A stretch of DNA of 64,000 bases from Terriglobia bacterium (GTDB lineage Bacteria; Acidobacteriota; Terriglobia; JAIQFV01): positions 1 through 64,000 of the forward strand of contig JAQUPQ010000004.1 of assembly GCA_028716525.1 (NCBI GenBank). Direction: 5' to 3'. Under the pieces are notes generated by a model. It ran no database searches. It was not told the DNA's origin and saw nothing but the letters and a program-made list of their open reading frames with translations. Position 1 is the first letter of the stretch; every line of letters starts with the position of its first letter. A program made the translations under genes and the position numbers. Positions 20,275 to 30,142 of this stretch are shown in pieces.

Positions 20275-21630
20275 ATGAAAAAAGTCGGTTTCGTCAGTTT
20301 GGGATGCCCCAAGAATCTGGTCGACAGCGAAGTGATGATGGGAATGCTCGATCAGAAGGGATGGACCATTACGCCCCAAGCGAGCGAGGCGGAAGTCGTG
20401 GTGGTGAACACCTGCGCCTTCATTGAAAGTGCCAAGAGGGAATCGATCGAAGCGATTCTCGACATGGCCGAGTTGAAATCCCGGGGGAAAGCCCGCAAGT
20501 TAATCGTCACGGGCTGTCTGGCGGAACGCTATCGGGAGGAACTGCGAAGGGAAATCCCCGAGGTCGATGTGGTGTTCGGGGTCAATGAACTTGAGAAGAT
20601 TGTTTCCTCCTGTGAAAACCATGACGCCGCGGATCCCGAGGGAGACCGATCCTATCCTCTTTACCTCTACGATGAGACGACACCCCGGCTAAAAGCCACC
20701 CCACGATTTACGACCTACATGAAATTGGCCGAGGGCTGCGATCACACCTGCTCCTTTTGCATTATTCCGAAGTTGCGCGGCCCCTTCCGAAGCCGCCCCG
20801 TCGAATCTCTTCTGGCGGAGGCCCGAACACATGCCGCCCAAGGCGTGTGCGAATTGAATCTCATTTCGCAAGACACCACCCATTATGGGCACGATCTGGG
20901 AGATGCGAACGGATTGCCTCGTCTGCTCGCCGGATTGGCTCAGATCGATGGCTTGGATTGGATTCGCTTCTTGTATTGCTATCCGAATCACGTGACCCGC
21001 GAGTTGATGGAAACCGTCGCCCGCCACAAAAATATTTGTCGATACTTCGATATTCCATTGCAGCATGTCAGCGAAAAACTTTTGCAGTCGATGCGTCGGG
21101 GAGGCAGCCGGAAGCGTTTTGTCGAACTCCTGTCATCCATACGAGAAGTCATTCCCGAGGCGGCCCTGCGCACCACCTTCATTGTAGGTTATCCCGGCGA
21201 AACCGGGGAAGACTTCCGCGAGTTGTGCGATTTTGTTGAAGAGATACAATTTGACCACGTCGGCGTGTTCGCCTATTCCGATGAAGAGGGAACCCGGGCG
21301 TTTGAGGGGGCCGAGAAGGTCCCCACCCCACAGGCCGAAGAACGCCGCGCCCAATTGATGGAAATTCAACGCCGCCTGGCTTCAAGCCGCAATGCGAAGC
21401 GAGTGGGTCAAGAAGTTCGGGTTTTGATTGAGGGGCCAAGTTCCGAAACCGATTTGTTGCTTCAAGGCCGCATGGAATCTCAAGCGCCGGGCATTGATGG
21501 TGTGGTTTTGATCAACGATGTAGGTGACGGTCTGAATCCGCAACCCGGAGATTTTGCGCAAGTGGAGATTTCCGAAGCCCACGATTATGATGTGGTGGGG
21601 AAAATAACTGCAATCGAGAGCCGGACTTGA
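20275..21630 (+). CDS. rimO: Ribosomal protein S12 methylthiotransferase RimO
   Basis: VGFVSLGCPKNLVDSEVMMG, radical-SAM CDHTCSFCIIP, C-terminal TRAM. Confidence 0.96.
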   Translation: MKKVGFVSLGCPKNLVDSEVMMGMLDQKGWTITPQASEAEVVVVNTCAFIESAKRESIEAILDMAELKSRGKARKLIVTGCLAERYREELRREIPEVDVVFGVNELEKIVSSCENHDAADPEGDRSYPLYLYDETTPRLKATPRFTTYMKLAEGCDHTCSFCIIPKLRGPFRSRPVESLLAEARTHAAQGVCELNLISQDTTHYGHDLGDANGLPRLLAGLAQIDGLDWIRFLYCYPNHVTRELMETVARHKNICRYFDIPLQHVSEKLLQSMRRGGSRKRFVELLSSIREVIPEAALRTTFIVGYPGETGEDFRELCDFVEEIQFDHVGVFAYSDEEGTRAFEGAEKVPTPQAEERRAQLMEIQRRLASSRNAKRVGQEVRVLIEGPSSETDLLLQGRMESQAPGIDGVVLINDVGDGLNPQPGDFAQVEISEAHDYDVVGKITAIESRT

Positions 21631-21637
21631 TTCTTCC

Positions 21638-22147
21638 ATGGCAGACGCCGCCTCATCGTTGACGTACTCTTTTACCGACCGCTGTGCTATGGCCATCGCC
21701 ACCGTGGCCGGAGCAGGGTTCTCGCCGCTGGCTCCGGGAACCGCCGGAGCTCTTGTCTCGGTAGCCGTGTGGTTGATTTTCATGCGGTGGATTCCCGTAG
21801 CCCTCCATTTGCCGATCCATCTGGCTTGGCTGACGGTCGTGACGCTGGTGGGAATATGGGCGTCGACGCGCGCAGAAATCCGAATCGGTGTCCACGATCC
21901 CCGGCAGGTCGTAGTCGATGAATTTGTCGGTCAACAGATCGCCTATCTGGGTTTGTCGCCCCTGGGTTGGAGATCGCTCCTTCTGGGTTTCGCGCTCTTC
22001 CGCCTATTCGACGTCTGGAAACCCTCTCCGATCCGACAAAGTCAGGAGTTGCCCGGCGGTTGGGGGATTGTGATCGACGATGTGTTGGCGGGGATATACG
22101 CGCTGGTGGTTTTGATCGTGGTTCGAAAGATGTTTCCCTGGGTCTGA
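21638..22147 (+). CDS. pgpA: Phosphatidylglycerophosphatase A
   Basis: ATVAGAGFSPLAPGTAGALVS, VVDEFVGQQIAYLGL, RLFDVWKPSPIRQSQELPGGWGIVIDDVLAG. Confidence 0.93.
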   Translation: MADAASSLTYSFTDRCAMAIATVAGAGFSPLAPGTAGALVSVAVWLIFMRWIPVALHLPIHLAWLTVVTLVGIWASTRAEIRIGVHDPRQVVVDEFVGQQIAYLGLSPLGWRSLLLGFALFRLFDVWKPSPIRQSQELPGGWGIVIDDVLAGIYALVVLIVVRKMFPWV

Positions 22148-22217
22148 TCGCTATTCATGACACATGGGATAACATGTAGCCCGCGAGAAATGGTATGACA
22201 TTTCTCCTTCAGGAATC

Positions 22218-23237
22218 ATGAAGAAAAAGCCATACATTGAAAGGATAGATCCTCCTGCGGCATTGCCGGGCGGAGAAGTTCGGATTGAAGGTCAGCACTT
22301 TATGACCAACGGGTCACGCTCTGTAGTGGCGTTCGACGATCAACGCGGTCATTTAGTGGCCTGCGCCGACCGCTATCTGGTTGCCACGGTTCCGCCGGAA
22401 GTCACTCAGGGTGAGATTCGCGTAATTTTGGGCAGCCTGGAAAGCGACCCGGTGCGGATTGTCGTAGCCACGTTGCTTGCCGACAATCTTCATCCGGTGT
22501 CCAACCCGGTCGTGGACAAGGAAGGGAATATTTTTTCCACGTTTAGCGGCTCGCGAGGTCAAAAAGTCGAAACGTCTGTTTACAAAATCTCCCAAGGCGT
22601 CAAGACGTCGTTCATTTCCGATCTGATGAACGCTTCCGGTCTGGCGTTCAACTCCGAAGGAGAGCTGTTTGTTTCGAGCCGTTTTGACGGGATGATTTAT
22701 CGGGTTCTGAGTCCGAGCAATCTCGAAGTGTATGCCAAAGGCATGGGTGTAGCGACCGGCATGGTGTTCGACGCGGCCGACAATCTTTTTGTGGGCGATC
22801 GCAGCGGAACCGTATTCAAGATCGACACGGAACGAAAAATTTTTGTTTTTGCCACACTGGAACCGAGTGTTTCGGCTTACCATATGACGTTCGATGCGGA
22901 CGGAAACCTGTATGTGACGGGACCCACCATCGGTTGTTTTGATTCGGTCCATCGCATTTCGACCAACGGTGAGGTTGGAAGTTTCTTCTCAGGATTGGGA
23001 CGGCCTCAGGGAATGGCTTTTGATCCCCAAGGAAATCTTTTGGTGGCGGCCTCCCTGCACGGCTTGAAAGGAATTGTTCGGATTACGCCGGATTTGCAGG
23101 TTTCGACCGTTGTTTCCGGCGCGGGAATCGTGGGTTTGGCCCTTGATCCCACCAGCCCCGCTGATTTGATTGTAGCCACGCAGGATTCGCTGTTCCGGCT
23201 CAAAATGGCATGGGCCAGCGCGTTGTCTGTAAACTAG
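22218..23237 (+). CDS. IPT/TIG domain protein with NHL/SMP-30-like beta-propeller
   Basis: N-terminal IDPPAALPGGEVRIEGQHF (TIG) then repeated GLAFNSEGELFVSS / GMVFDAADNLFVGD / MTFDADGNLYVTG / GMAFDPQGNLLVAA units. Confidence 0.8.
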   Translation: MKKKPYIERIDPPAALPGGEVRIEGQHFMTNGSRSVVAFDDQRGHLVACADRYLVATVPPEVTQGEIRVILGSLESDPVRIVVATLLADNLHPVSNPVVDKEGNIFSTFSGSRGQKVETSVYKISQGVKTSFISDLMNASGLAFNSEGELFVSSRFDGMIYRVLSPSNLEVYAKGMGVATGMVFDAADNLFVGDRSGTVFKIDTERKIFVFATLEPSVSAYHMTFDADGNLYVTGPTIGCFDSVHRISTNGEVGSFFSGLGRPQGMAFDPQGNLLVAASLHGLKGIVRITPDLQVSTVVSGAGIVGLALDPTSPADLIVATQDSLFRLKMAWASALSVN

Positions 23238-23306
23238 GTTCGGAATTTCAACTGAGATCGGGCTTCCCACTGCACGGTTCAGCACTTCAGCGGAATTTCA
23301 CATCCC

Positions 23307-24539
23307 ATGAAAGCTGAAATCATCGCCATCGGTTCCGAATTGTTGACCCCCGACCGGATGGATACCAATTCCCTCTATCTGACCGAAAAGCTGAATAGCA
23401 TCGGCATTGACTTAAACTCCAAATCCGTGGTGGGCGACGACGAATCGTCTTTGGAGCAGATGCTTCGCCACGCTCTGAACCGGGTGGATCTGGTGATCGC
23501 CACCGGAGGGCTTGGACCCACCGAAGATGACATCACCAAGAAGGTCTTCGCACGGGTTTTTAAGATGCCCTTGGTGTTGGAAGAACAGATTCTCCGGAAA
23601 ATCGAAGAGCGCTTCCGGTCTCGCGGGTTGACCATGACTTCGAATAATGCCCGCCAGGCCTTGGTGCCCTCCGGCGCTCAGGTGTTGGAAAACGAGGCGG
23701 GCACCGCCCCGGGATTCTGGCTGCAGATGGAAAATCAACATGCCCTTCTGCTTCCCGGACCGCCCCACGAAATGCAGGCCATGTTTGAACGTCAATGCTT
23801 TGATCGGCTCAAAAGCATGTCGAAGGGCGTGAGGATCTGCAAACGCATTTTCAAGCTGACGGGGATGACGGAGTCCGCCTGCGATGCCCGCATTGCGCCG
23901 ATTTACACCCTCTACAAGAATCCTGTGACGACCATTCTGGCTTCGCCCGGAGAAATAGAGATTCATCTGAAGGCCACGGCTAATGACGAGTCCGAGGCCA
24001 ACAGTCTGCTCGACGAACTCGGAGAGAAAATCGAGATGGAGCTGGGCGACAACATCTTTGCGCGCCGCGGCGAATCGTTGGAACAGGTCGTGGGGATGTA
24101 TCTCACCATGCGCCAGGCCACCGTCTCAGTGGCCGAGAGCTGCACCGGCGGCTTGGTGGCCGAACGCCTGACGCGTGTCTCCGGAAGTTCGGCCTATTTT
24201 TTGAGCGGGGCGGTGTGCTACAGCAATGAAGCCAAGACCGAACTTGCCGATGTTCCTCCGCTGCTCATCCAGATGAACGGTGCTGTGAGTCGCGAAGTGG
24301 CTGTGGGATTGGCCGAAGGAATCCGCAAGCGGTCGCAAACAACCTACGGGATCGGAGTGACCGGTATCGCCGGACCCACCGGAGGCACGCCGGAAAAGCC
24401 GGTAGGATTGGTTCACCTCGCTCTTTCCAGCGAGTTGCAAGTGGATCATCGCGAAGTCCGGCTGCCCGGAGATCGCCGTCGCATCCGTTGGTGGGCTTCC
24501 CAGATTGCTCTGGATATGTTGAGACGGAGATTGTTATAA
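23307..24539 (+). CDS. cinA: CinA family protein (nicotinamide-nucleotide amidase/competence-damage inducible)
   Basis: EIIAIGSELLTPDRMDTNSLYL, GGLGPTEDDITK, ESCTGGLVAERLT, GVTGIAGPTGGTPEKPVGLVH. Confidence 0.95.
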   Translation: MKAEIIAIGSELLTPDRMDTNSLYLTEKLNSIGIDLNSKSVVGDDESSLEQMLRHALNRVDLVIATGGLGPTEDDITKKVFARVFKMPLVLEEQILRKIEERFRSRGLTMTSNNARQALVPSGAQVLENEAGTAPGFWLQMENQHALLLPGPPHEMQAMFERQCFDRLKSMSKGVRICKRIFKLTGMTESACDARIAPIYTLYKNPVTTILASPGEIEIHLKATANDESEANSLLDELGEKIEMELGDNIFARRGESLEQVVGMYLTMRQATVSVAESCTGGLVAERLTRVSGSSAYFLSGAVCYSNEAKTELADVPPLLIQMNGAVSREVAVGLAEGIRKRSQTTYGIGVTGIAGPTGGTPEKPVGLVHLALSSELQVDHREVRLPGDRRRIRWWASQIALDMLRRRLL

Positions 24540-24627
24540 GGTTGGTCTTCTCATCCGATCTCCTCAAGGTCGTCCCTTCGGGACTGATTCTTTAACGCTT
24601 CAAGGATGGTCGTTCTACAACTTCCCC

Positions 24628-25185
24628 ATGAGAGCCTTTATCGCGGTCGACCTTTCAGAACACATTCGGAATGAAATCTCAAGGGTGGAGGGACCCTTGG
24701 GCGGATTTTCATCCCAGGTCAAGTGGGTCAAACCTGATTCCATTCATCTGACATTGAAGTTTCTGGGTGAAATTTCGGAGGCACAGCAACAATCCATCAC
24801 AAGTACTCTCTCAGCGCACCCCATGCCCGTGCCCGGGTTTGATATGCAGGTTCGGGGAATAGGATTCTTTCCCAACGCCCGAGCCCCTCGGGTTGTTTGG
24901 ATGGGAGTGGTGGAGGGAGGGCCACAACTGCAAGCGATGGCCGCGGAACTGGAGCGACGCCTCGAGCCGCTCGGTTTTCCTCCGGAGGCACGCCTGTTTT
25001 CGGCGCACATCACCATTGGGCGCGTGAAGTTTCTGCGCGATGTTCCCGCGTTTTTGAAAGCAACGTCCCGGTTTTCAGAATACGACTGCGGGAACGCCCG
25101 GGTGGAGTCGTTTCATTTGTACGAGAGCCAGCTTCGGCGCGAAGGGGCGATTTATACGAAACGGGCGACTTTTGGGTTAGAATAA
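24628..25185 (+). CDS. thpR: RNA 2',3'-cyclic phosphodiesterase (LigT/ThpR)
   Basis: HLTLKFLGE and HITIGRVKF: two HxT/S motifs. Confidence 0.92.
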   Translation: MRAFIAVDLSEHIRNEISRVEGPLGGFSSQVKWVKPDSIHLTLKFLGEISEAQQQSITSTLSAHPMPVPGFDMQVRGIGFFPNARAPRVVWMGVVEGGPQLQAMAAELERRLEPLGFPPEARLFSAHITIGRVKFLRDVPAFLKATSRFSEYDCGNARVESFHLYESQLRREGAIYTKRATFGLE

Positions 25186-25243
25186 CTCGCCATCATTTCA
25201 GGGAATGCAACCGATTTCATCGCTCGACGGAAACTGAATCTGT

Positions 25244-25864
25244 ATGAATCTTCCAGCAATATTAGCCATTGTGCTGGCCTATCTGTTTGGGGCCATCCCG
25301 TTTGGATATATCATTGTCAAGACCAAACTGGGAAAAGATGTGCGGAATTCCGGCAGCGGCTCCACCGGCGCGACGAACGTGTTGCGCACGGCAGGAACTG
25401 TCGGCGGCATCCTGACGTTTGCGCTCGATGTGGGTAAGGGATCGGCTGCGGTCTTGGTGGCCAAAGCCCTTTCGCCCGCCAATGACTGGATTGTGGCCAT
25501 CGCGGCGGTGAGTGCCATCTTGGGCCACATTTTTCCCGTGTTTCTTAAATTCAAAGGTGGAAAAGGTGTGGCCACGGGGGTCGGCGTTTATCTCGCTATT
25601 TTGCCGCAGGCCGTCGGGGCTGTCCTGGTTATTTTCTTCTTCGTCGTACTTTTGAGCCGCTACATTTCATTGGGTTCAATCATCGCCACCTCCGCATTTC
25701 CTTTTTTTGCTTATGGGATGGGAAGGAATTCTCTTTCATTTCCGATAATTGTGGGGACGTTCGTCGGAGCTCTTTTGATTGTGGTCATGCATCGTCAGAA
25801 CATTCGTCGCATAGCGAGCGGCACTGAAAATAAATTCAAGGGATTTTCATCCAGGAAATCATGA
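25244..25864 (+). CDS. plsY: Glycerol-3-phosphate acyltransferase PlsY
   Basis: YLFGAIPFGYII, SGSTGATNVLRTAG, GHIFPVFLKFKGGKGVATGVG. Confidence 0.95.
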   Translation: MNLPAILAIVLAYLFGAIPFGYIIVKTKLGKDVRNSGSGSTGATNVLRTAGTVGGILTFALDVGKGSAAVLVAKALSPANDWIVAIAAVSAILGHIFPVFLKFKGGKGVATGVGVYLAILPQAVGAVLVIFFFVVLLSRYISLGSIIATSAFPFFAYGMGRNSLSFPIIVGTFVGALLIVVMHRQNIRRIASGTENKFKGFSSRKS

Positions 25865-26859
25865 AGAAGATCGGGATCATCGGGGGCGGCAATTGGGGAA
25901 CAGCCCTGGCTGTAGTACTGGCCAAACAAGGGCATGCCGTGAAGTTGTGGGCCTACGAAAAGGAAGTGGTCGAATCCATCAATCGGATTCATGAGAACTG
26001 CCTCTTTCTCGAGTCCTATGAAATTCCTGAAAACGTCGTGGCCACAGATTCCATCGAGACCGCCGTTCAGGGAGCCGAGATTGTTATTGGTGTCATGCCC
26101 TCGCATCATGCCCGGCGTTTGTACACACAAATTATCCCCCTGCTTCGCGACGGCACTGTTTTTGTGAGCGCAACGAAGGGCATTGAAGAAGACTCGCTCG
26201 AGCGCATGTCGCAAGTGTTCGCGGCTGTGGCTCAAGGTAGAGCCGGGGTTCGTTTTGCGGCGCTTTCCGGCCCGACGTTTGCGCGAGAGATTGCCCGCGG
26301 CGATCCGGCGGCGGTTGTGATTGCTTCTCAACATGCCGAAGCGGCCGAAATGGTTCAAAAGGAATTTTCAAGCCGTCAGCTGCGCCTCTACCGAAACAGC
26401 GATTTGGTGGGCGTGGAACTCGGCGGATCCGTGAAAAACGTTATTGCGATTGCTGCCGGCGTCTGTGACGGTTTGGGACTGGGGTCGAATTCCATTGCGG
26501 CTTTGATCACCCGCGGTTTGGCGGAGATGACTCGATTGGTGGTGGCGAGCGGCGGCAAACGCGAAACCATGGCGGGTTTGGCGGGCCTGGGAGATTTGGT
26601 GTTGACTTGCACGGGCTCACTGAGCCGCAATCGCACGGTGGGAACCGAATTAGGGCAGGGAAAAAAACTGGCGGAGATCATGAGCGGTACTCGCATGGTG
26701 GCTGAGGGAGTGCGAACGACTCAGGCGACTTTGTCATTGGCCCGGAAGATGCAGGTCGAAATGCCCATCGTGGAGCAGATGCATGCGCTACTTTATGAAG
26801 ATCGTACCCCCATGCAGGCGATTCACCAGTTGATGGATCGAAGTTTAAAGCCGGAATGA
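25861..26859 (+). CDS. gpsA: NAD(P)H-dependent glycerol-3-phosphate dehydrogenase
   Basis: GIIGGGNWGTALAVVLA, ALSGPTFAREIA, GSVKNVIAIAAGVCDGLGLGSNSIAALITRGL; ATGA overlap with plsY. Confidence 0.96.
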   Translation: MKKIGIIGGGNWGTALAVVLAKQGHAVKLWAYEKEVVESINRIHENCLFLESYEIPENVVATDSIETAVQGAEIVIGVMPSHHARRLYTQIIPLLRDGTVFVSATKGIEEDSLERMSQVFAAVAQGRAGVRFAALSGPTFAREIARGDPAAVVIASQHAEAAEMVQKEFSSRQLRLYRNSDLVGVELGGSVKNVIAIAAGVCDGLGLGSNSIAALITRGLAEMTRLVVASGGKRETMAGLAGLGDLVLTCTGSLSRNRTVGTELGQGKKLAEIMSGTRMVAEGVRTTQATLSLARKMQVEMPIVEQMHALLYEDRTPMQAIHQLMDRSLKPE

Positions 26860-26892
26860 TCGCCGATCGGCTGCATCATTTCCAGCACGTTC

Positions 26893-29016
26893 ATGCCCTC
26901 TTTAGACCTCAAAACTTCCGTTCAATACATCAAGGGCGTCGGACCGCGGCGCGCCGTCATTTTGGAACGACACGGCATTCGAGAAGTCGGGGATCTTCTG
27001 ACGTACGCCCCCTTTCGCTATGAGGATCGAACCCGGTTTACGCTCGTCAAGCAGTTGCTCCCCGGGGAACCCCAGTCCATCTGCGTGACGGTTCTGGCTT
27101 GTGGGCTGGCGCGAACGCGCCGCCGAGGCATGTTTATTTATGACCTGGCAGCCCGTGATGATTCGGGCATCATCCGATGCAAATGGTTCAATGGCCAGTA
27201 TCTGGAGCGGCAAAAGGTGTTTCGCCAGGGAATGCAGGTCATTTTTTATGGCAAGCCCGAGCCGGATCCCTACGGTCATGGAAACCTGCAATTCATTAAT
27301 CCGCAATTTGAGATTATTCACAACGAGCCGGGGCTGGAAACAATTAATTCGCTGGAGATGGGCCGGGTAGTGCCCGTCTATGAGGCTATGGGAGAGTTGG
27401 GTTCCCGGCAACTGCGGCGGATCCTGTATGGACTCCTGGAGAGTACTGCGCTCAAGGAGTTCGATCCCTTACCGGCCTCGATTCGTCGCGCCCGTGGCCT
27501 GCCCGAGCGGGGCGTGGCGTTGCGCCAAATTCATTTTCCCGATTCCCGCGAGAAACTGGAATTGCTCAATGCCTTTCGAACTCCATCCCAACAGCGGATG
27601 ATTTTCGAAGAATTTTTTCTGCTGGAAGCGGGGCTGGGATTGAAACGCAAGCGGGCCCGGCGACAGACGGGTATTTCCTTTCAGACGAGTGACGCCATTC
27701 GGGGCTCCATCAAGAAGATCCTGCCGTTTCATCCCACCACCGCGCAAAAGCGTGTCTTGCGCGAGATTGTGGAGGATATGAGGTCTCCCTCTCCGATGAA
27801 TCGCTTGCTGCAGGGCGACGTCGGCTCGGGAAAGACCATTGTCGCCTTGCAGGCCATGGTGATTGCCATCGCCAATGGTTATCAGACAGTTTTAATGGCG
27901 CCTACCGAGATTCTGGCGGCCCAGCACTATCTCTACGCGCGTCGAATTTTTGCGCCGCTCCACTATCGGATGGCCCTCCTGGTGAGCGGCCTCAAAGCCA
28001 AAGAGCGGTCGGAGATTCGGAGCCGACTTAAGAATGGTGAAATTGACCTGGTCGTGGGGACCCATGCGGTACTGGAAAAGAATGTGGAGTTTCAGCGCTT
28101 GGGACTGGTGGTCATCGACGAGCAGCATCGATTCGGTGTGGTGCAGCGTCTGGAATTGAAACGCAAGGGAGAGTTTCCCGATACCCTGGTCATGACCGCC
28201 ACCCCCATCCCGCGAACTTTGGCTTTGACATTGTATGGCGATCTGGATTTTTCCGTTTTGGATGAACTCCCGCCCCTGCGTCAACCCATCGAAACGCGTT
28301 GGTTAAAAGATGATCAGCGCGAAAAACTGTATTGGTTTTTGCGGCAGGAGATGAAGAGCGGTTCTCAGGTGTATGTGGTATGTCCGCTCATCGAGGAGTC
28401 TGAGGTCTCGGATTTGCGGGCCGCCATTGCCATGTATGAAGATCTTTCCAAGCACGTGTTTCCGGACATCCCGATCGGTCTGCTGCACGGCCGCATGACG
28501 AATAAGGAAAAAGACGAAGTCATGACGCGGTTTTCAAGTGGAACCCTTTCGGTTCTGGTGTCGACCACCGTCATTGAAGTGGGCGTGGACGTTCCCAATG
28601 CCACCATCATGGTTATTGAGCACGCCGAACGATTCGGTCTGGCGCAACTTCACCAGTTGCGCGGCCGCATCGGGCGGGGAAAAAAGAAGTCCAGCTGTTT
28701 CTTGATGACTCCCGAGACTGTGAACGAGGACGCCCGCCATCGTTTGAAGTGCCTGGAGCAAACGCTGGACGGGTTCAAGATTGCTCAAATGGATCTGGAA
28801 TTGCGGGGCCCGGGAGAGTTTTTTGGCACTCGACAATCGGGCGTGCCCATGTTTCGCATGGCCAATTTGATCCGCGATCAGGAAGTGCTGGAACTGGCCA
28901 AGCGCGAGGCGACGCGATTTGTGGAGCGTCCCGCGGACGATCCCGAGTTTGAGGCCGTGTTGCGGTATCTGCGCGCCAACTGGAGCCGCCGCTTCGGGCT
29001 GATGAGCGTGGGTTAA
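26893..29016 (+). CDS. recG: ATP-dependent DNA helicase RecG
   Basis: LLQGDVGSGKTIVA, DEQHRFGVVQR, MTATPIPRTLALTLYGDLD, HQLRGRIGRG. Confidence 0.96.
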   Translation: MPSLDLKTSVQYIKGVGPRRAVILERHGIREVGDLLTYAPFRYEDRTRFTLVKQLLPGEPQSICVTVLACGLARTRRRGMFIYDLAARDDSGIIRCKWFNGQYLERQKVFRQGMQVIFYGKPEPDPYGHGNLQFINPQFEIIHNEPGLETINSLEMGRVVPVYEAMGELGSRQLRRILYGLLESTALKEFDPLPASIRRARGLPERGVALRQIHFPDSREKLELLNAFRTPSQQRMIFEEFFLLEAGLGLKRKRARRQTGISFQTSDAIRGSIKKILPFHPTTAQKRVLREIVEDMRSPSPMNRLLQGDVGSGKTIVALQAMVIAIANGYQTVLMAPTEILAAQHYLYARRIFAPLHYRMALLVSGLKAKERSEIRSRLKNGEIDLVVGTHAVLEKNVEFQRLGLVVIDEQHRFGVVQRLELKRKGEFPDTLVMTATPIPRTLALTLYGDLDFSVLDELPPLRQPIETRWLKDDQREKLYWFLRQEMKSGSQVYVVCPLIEESEVSDLRAAIAMYEDLSKHVFPDIPIGLLHGRMTNKEKDEVMTRFSSGTLSVLVSTTVIEVGVDVPNATIMVIEHAERFGLAQLHQLRGRIGRGKKKSSCFLMTPETVNEDARHRLKCLEQTLDGFKIAQMDLELRGPGEFFGTRQSGVPMFRMANLIRDQEVLELAKREATRFVERPADDPEFEAVLRYLRANWSRRFGLMSVG

Positions 29017-29027
29017 GAAAGGGAAGC

Positions 29028-29591
29028 ATGTTAAGGATTATATCCGGCGAATATCGGGGACGCCGGATTCAAACCCTGGCCGGTCATCGCTTGCGTCCTT
29101 CGAGCGACCAGTTTCGTGAGACCCTCTTCAATATGCTTTCTGCGGTCATCCGCGGCTCTCATTTTGTGGATGCCTATGCCGGGAGCGGGGCGGTGGGAAT
29201 TGAAGCGGTGAGCCGTGGTGCCCGGCACGTGAGCTTCATCGAAAATCACAAACCTGCCGTAAACTGCATACGCAGCAACCTTTTGGCGTTGGAAATCAAA
29301 TCCGGATTTAGTATCATCCCACTCGATGTCGTACGGGCGTTGCCGCAACTCGAACCTTTCGACATCTTCTTCTTGGATCCTCCGTATGCCGAGGCGGAAG
29401 AATATGAGAAAATACTTACCGCGCTCGGTTCCACGATCCAGGCCGCCCAACCCGCCCTCGTGTTGGCCGAACATTCCCGAAGATTGATTCTGCGCGATGC
29501 GTACGGCGGGCTGCGACGATTCAGGAAGAAAATCCAGGGAGACAGTCAGCTTTCATTCTTTCAACCAAGCGCAGGAGATGCTGATCATTGA
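29028..29591 (+). CDS. rsmD: 16S rRNA (guanine966-N2)-methyltransferase RsmD
   Basis: RIISGEYRGRRI, RPSSDQFRETLFNML, DAYAGSGAVGIEAVSRGA, DIFFLDPPYAE. Confidence 0.93.
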   Translation: MLRIISGEYRGRRIQTLAGHRLRPSSDQFRETLFNMLSAVIRGSHFVDAYAGSGAVGIEAVSRGARHVSFIENHKPAVNCIRSNLLALEIKSGFSIIPLDVVRALPQLEPFDIFFLDPPYAEAEEYEKILTALGSTIQAAQPALVLAEHSRRLILRDAYGGLRRFRKKIQGDSQLSFFQPSAGDADH

Positions 29592-30088
29592 GGAAAGCCT
29601 TGAGTCGGAAACTTGCAATTTACCCCGGAACGTTTGACCCCGTGACCAACGGGCACATCGACATCATCGAACGCTGCTCAAAACTTTTTAGTCAAGTCAT
29701 TGTTGCCATTTTAATAAATACCGACAAAGCCCCGCTGTTTTCGGTCGACGAGCGCCTAACGATGCTGCGCAGCGTCACCTGGAAACGATTTCGAAACATC
29801 ACCTTGGATACCTTCGACGGCCTCTTGGTCGATTACGCCATGCGAAAGAAGGCCTCGGCGATCGTTCGCGGGATTCGGGCCATTTCGGATTACGAATATG
29901 AACTTCAAATGGCTCTGATGAACCGCCGATTGGAGCCCCGGATCGAAACGGTTTTCATGATGCCGGCTGAAGCTTATTCCTATGTGAGCTCCAAATTGGT
30001 GCGTGAAATATTCATGTTGGGCGGCTCGGTGAAGGGGTTGGTTCCCGTCGTGGTTGAGCAAAAGTTACGCGACAAGCGGGCTCTCTGA
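29588..30088 (+). CDS. coaD: Phosphopantetheine adenylyltransferase
   Basis: AIYPGTFDPVTNGHIDIIERC, RGIRAISDYEYELQMALMNR, YSYVSSKLVREI. Confidence 0.96.
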   Translation: MRKALSRKLAIYPGTFDPVTNGHIDIIERCSKLFSQVIVAILINTDKAPLFSVDERLTMLRSVTWKRFRNITLDTFDGLLVDYAMRKKASAIVRGIRAISDYEYELQMALMNRRLEPRIETVFMMPAEAYSYVSSKLVREIFMLGGSVKGLVPVVVEQKLRDKRAL

Positions 30089-30142
30089 TCAGACTATCCA
30101 AGCGGAAAACACCGGCACCGCCGGGTGGAAGGAGTCCCTGTC

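Noticed and set aside
24573-24592. GTCCCTTCGGGAC hairpin after cinA as a terminator
   Set aside because: Short stem, 3-nt loop and only a weak T-run; not convincing.
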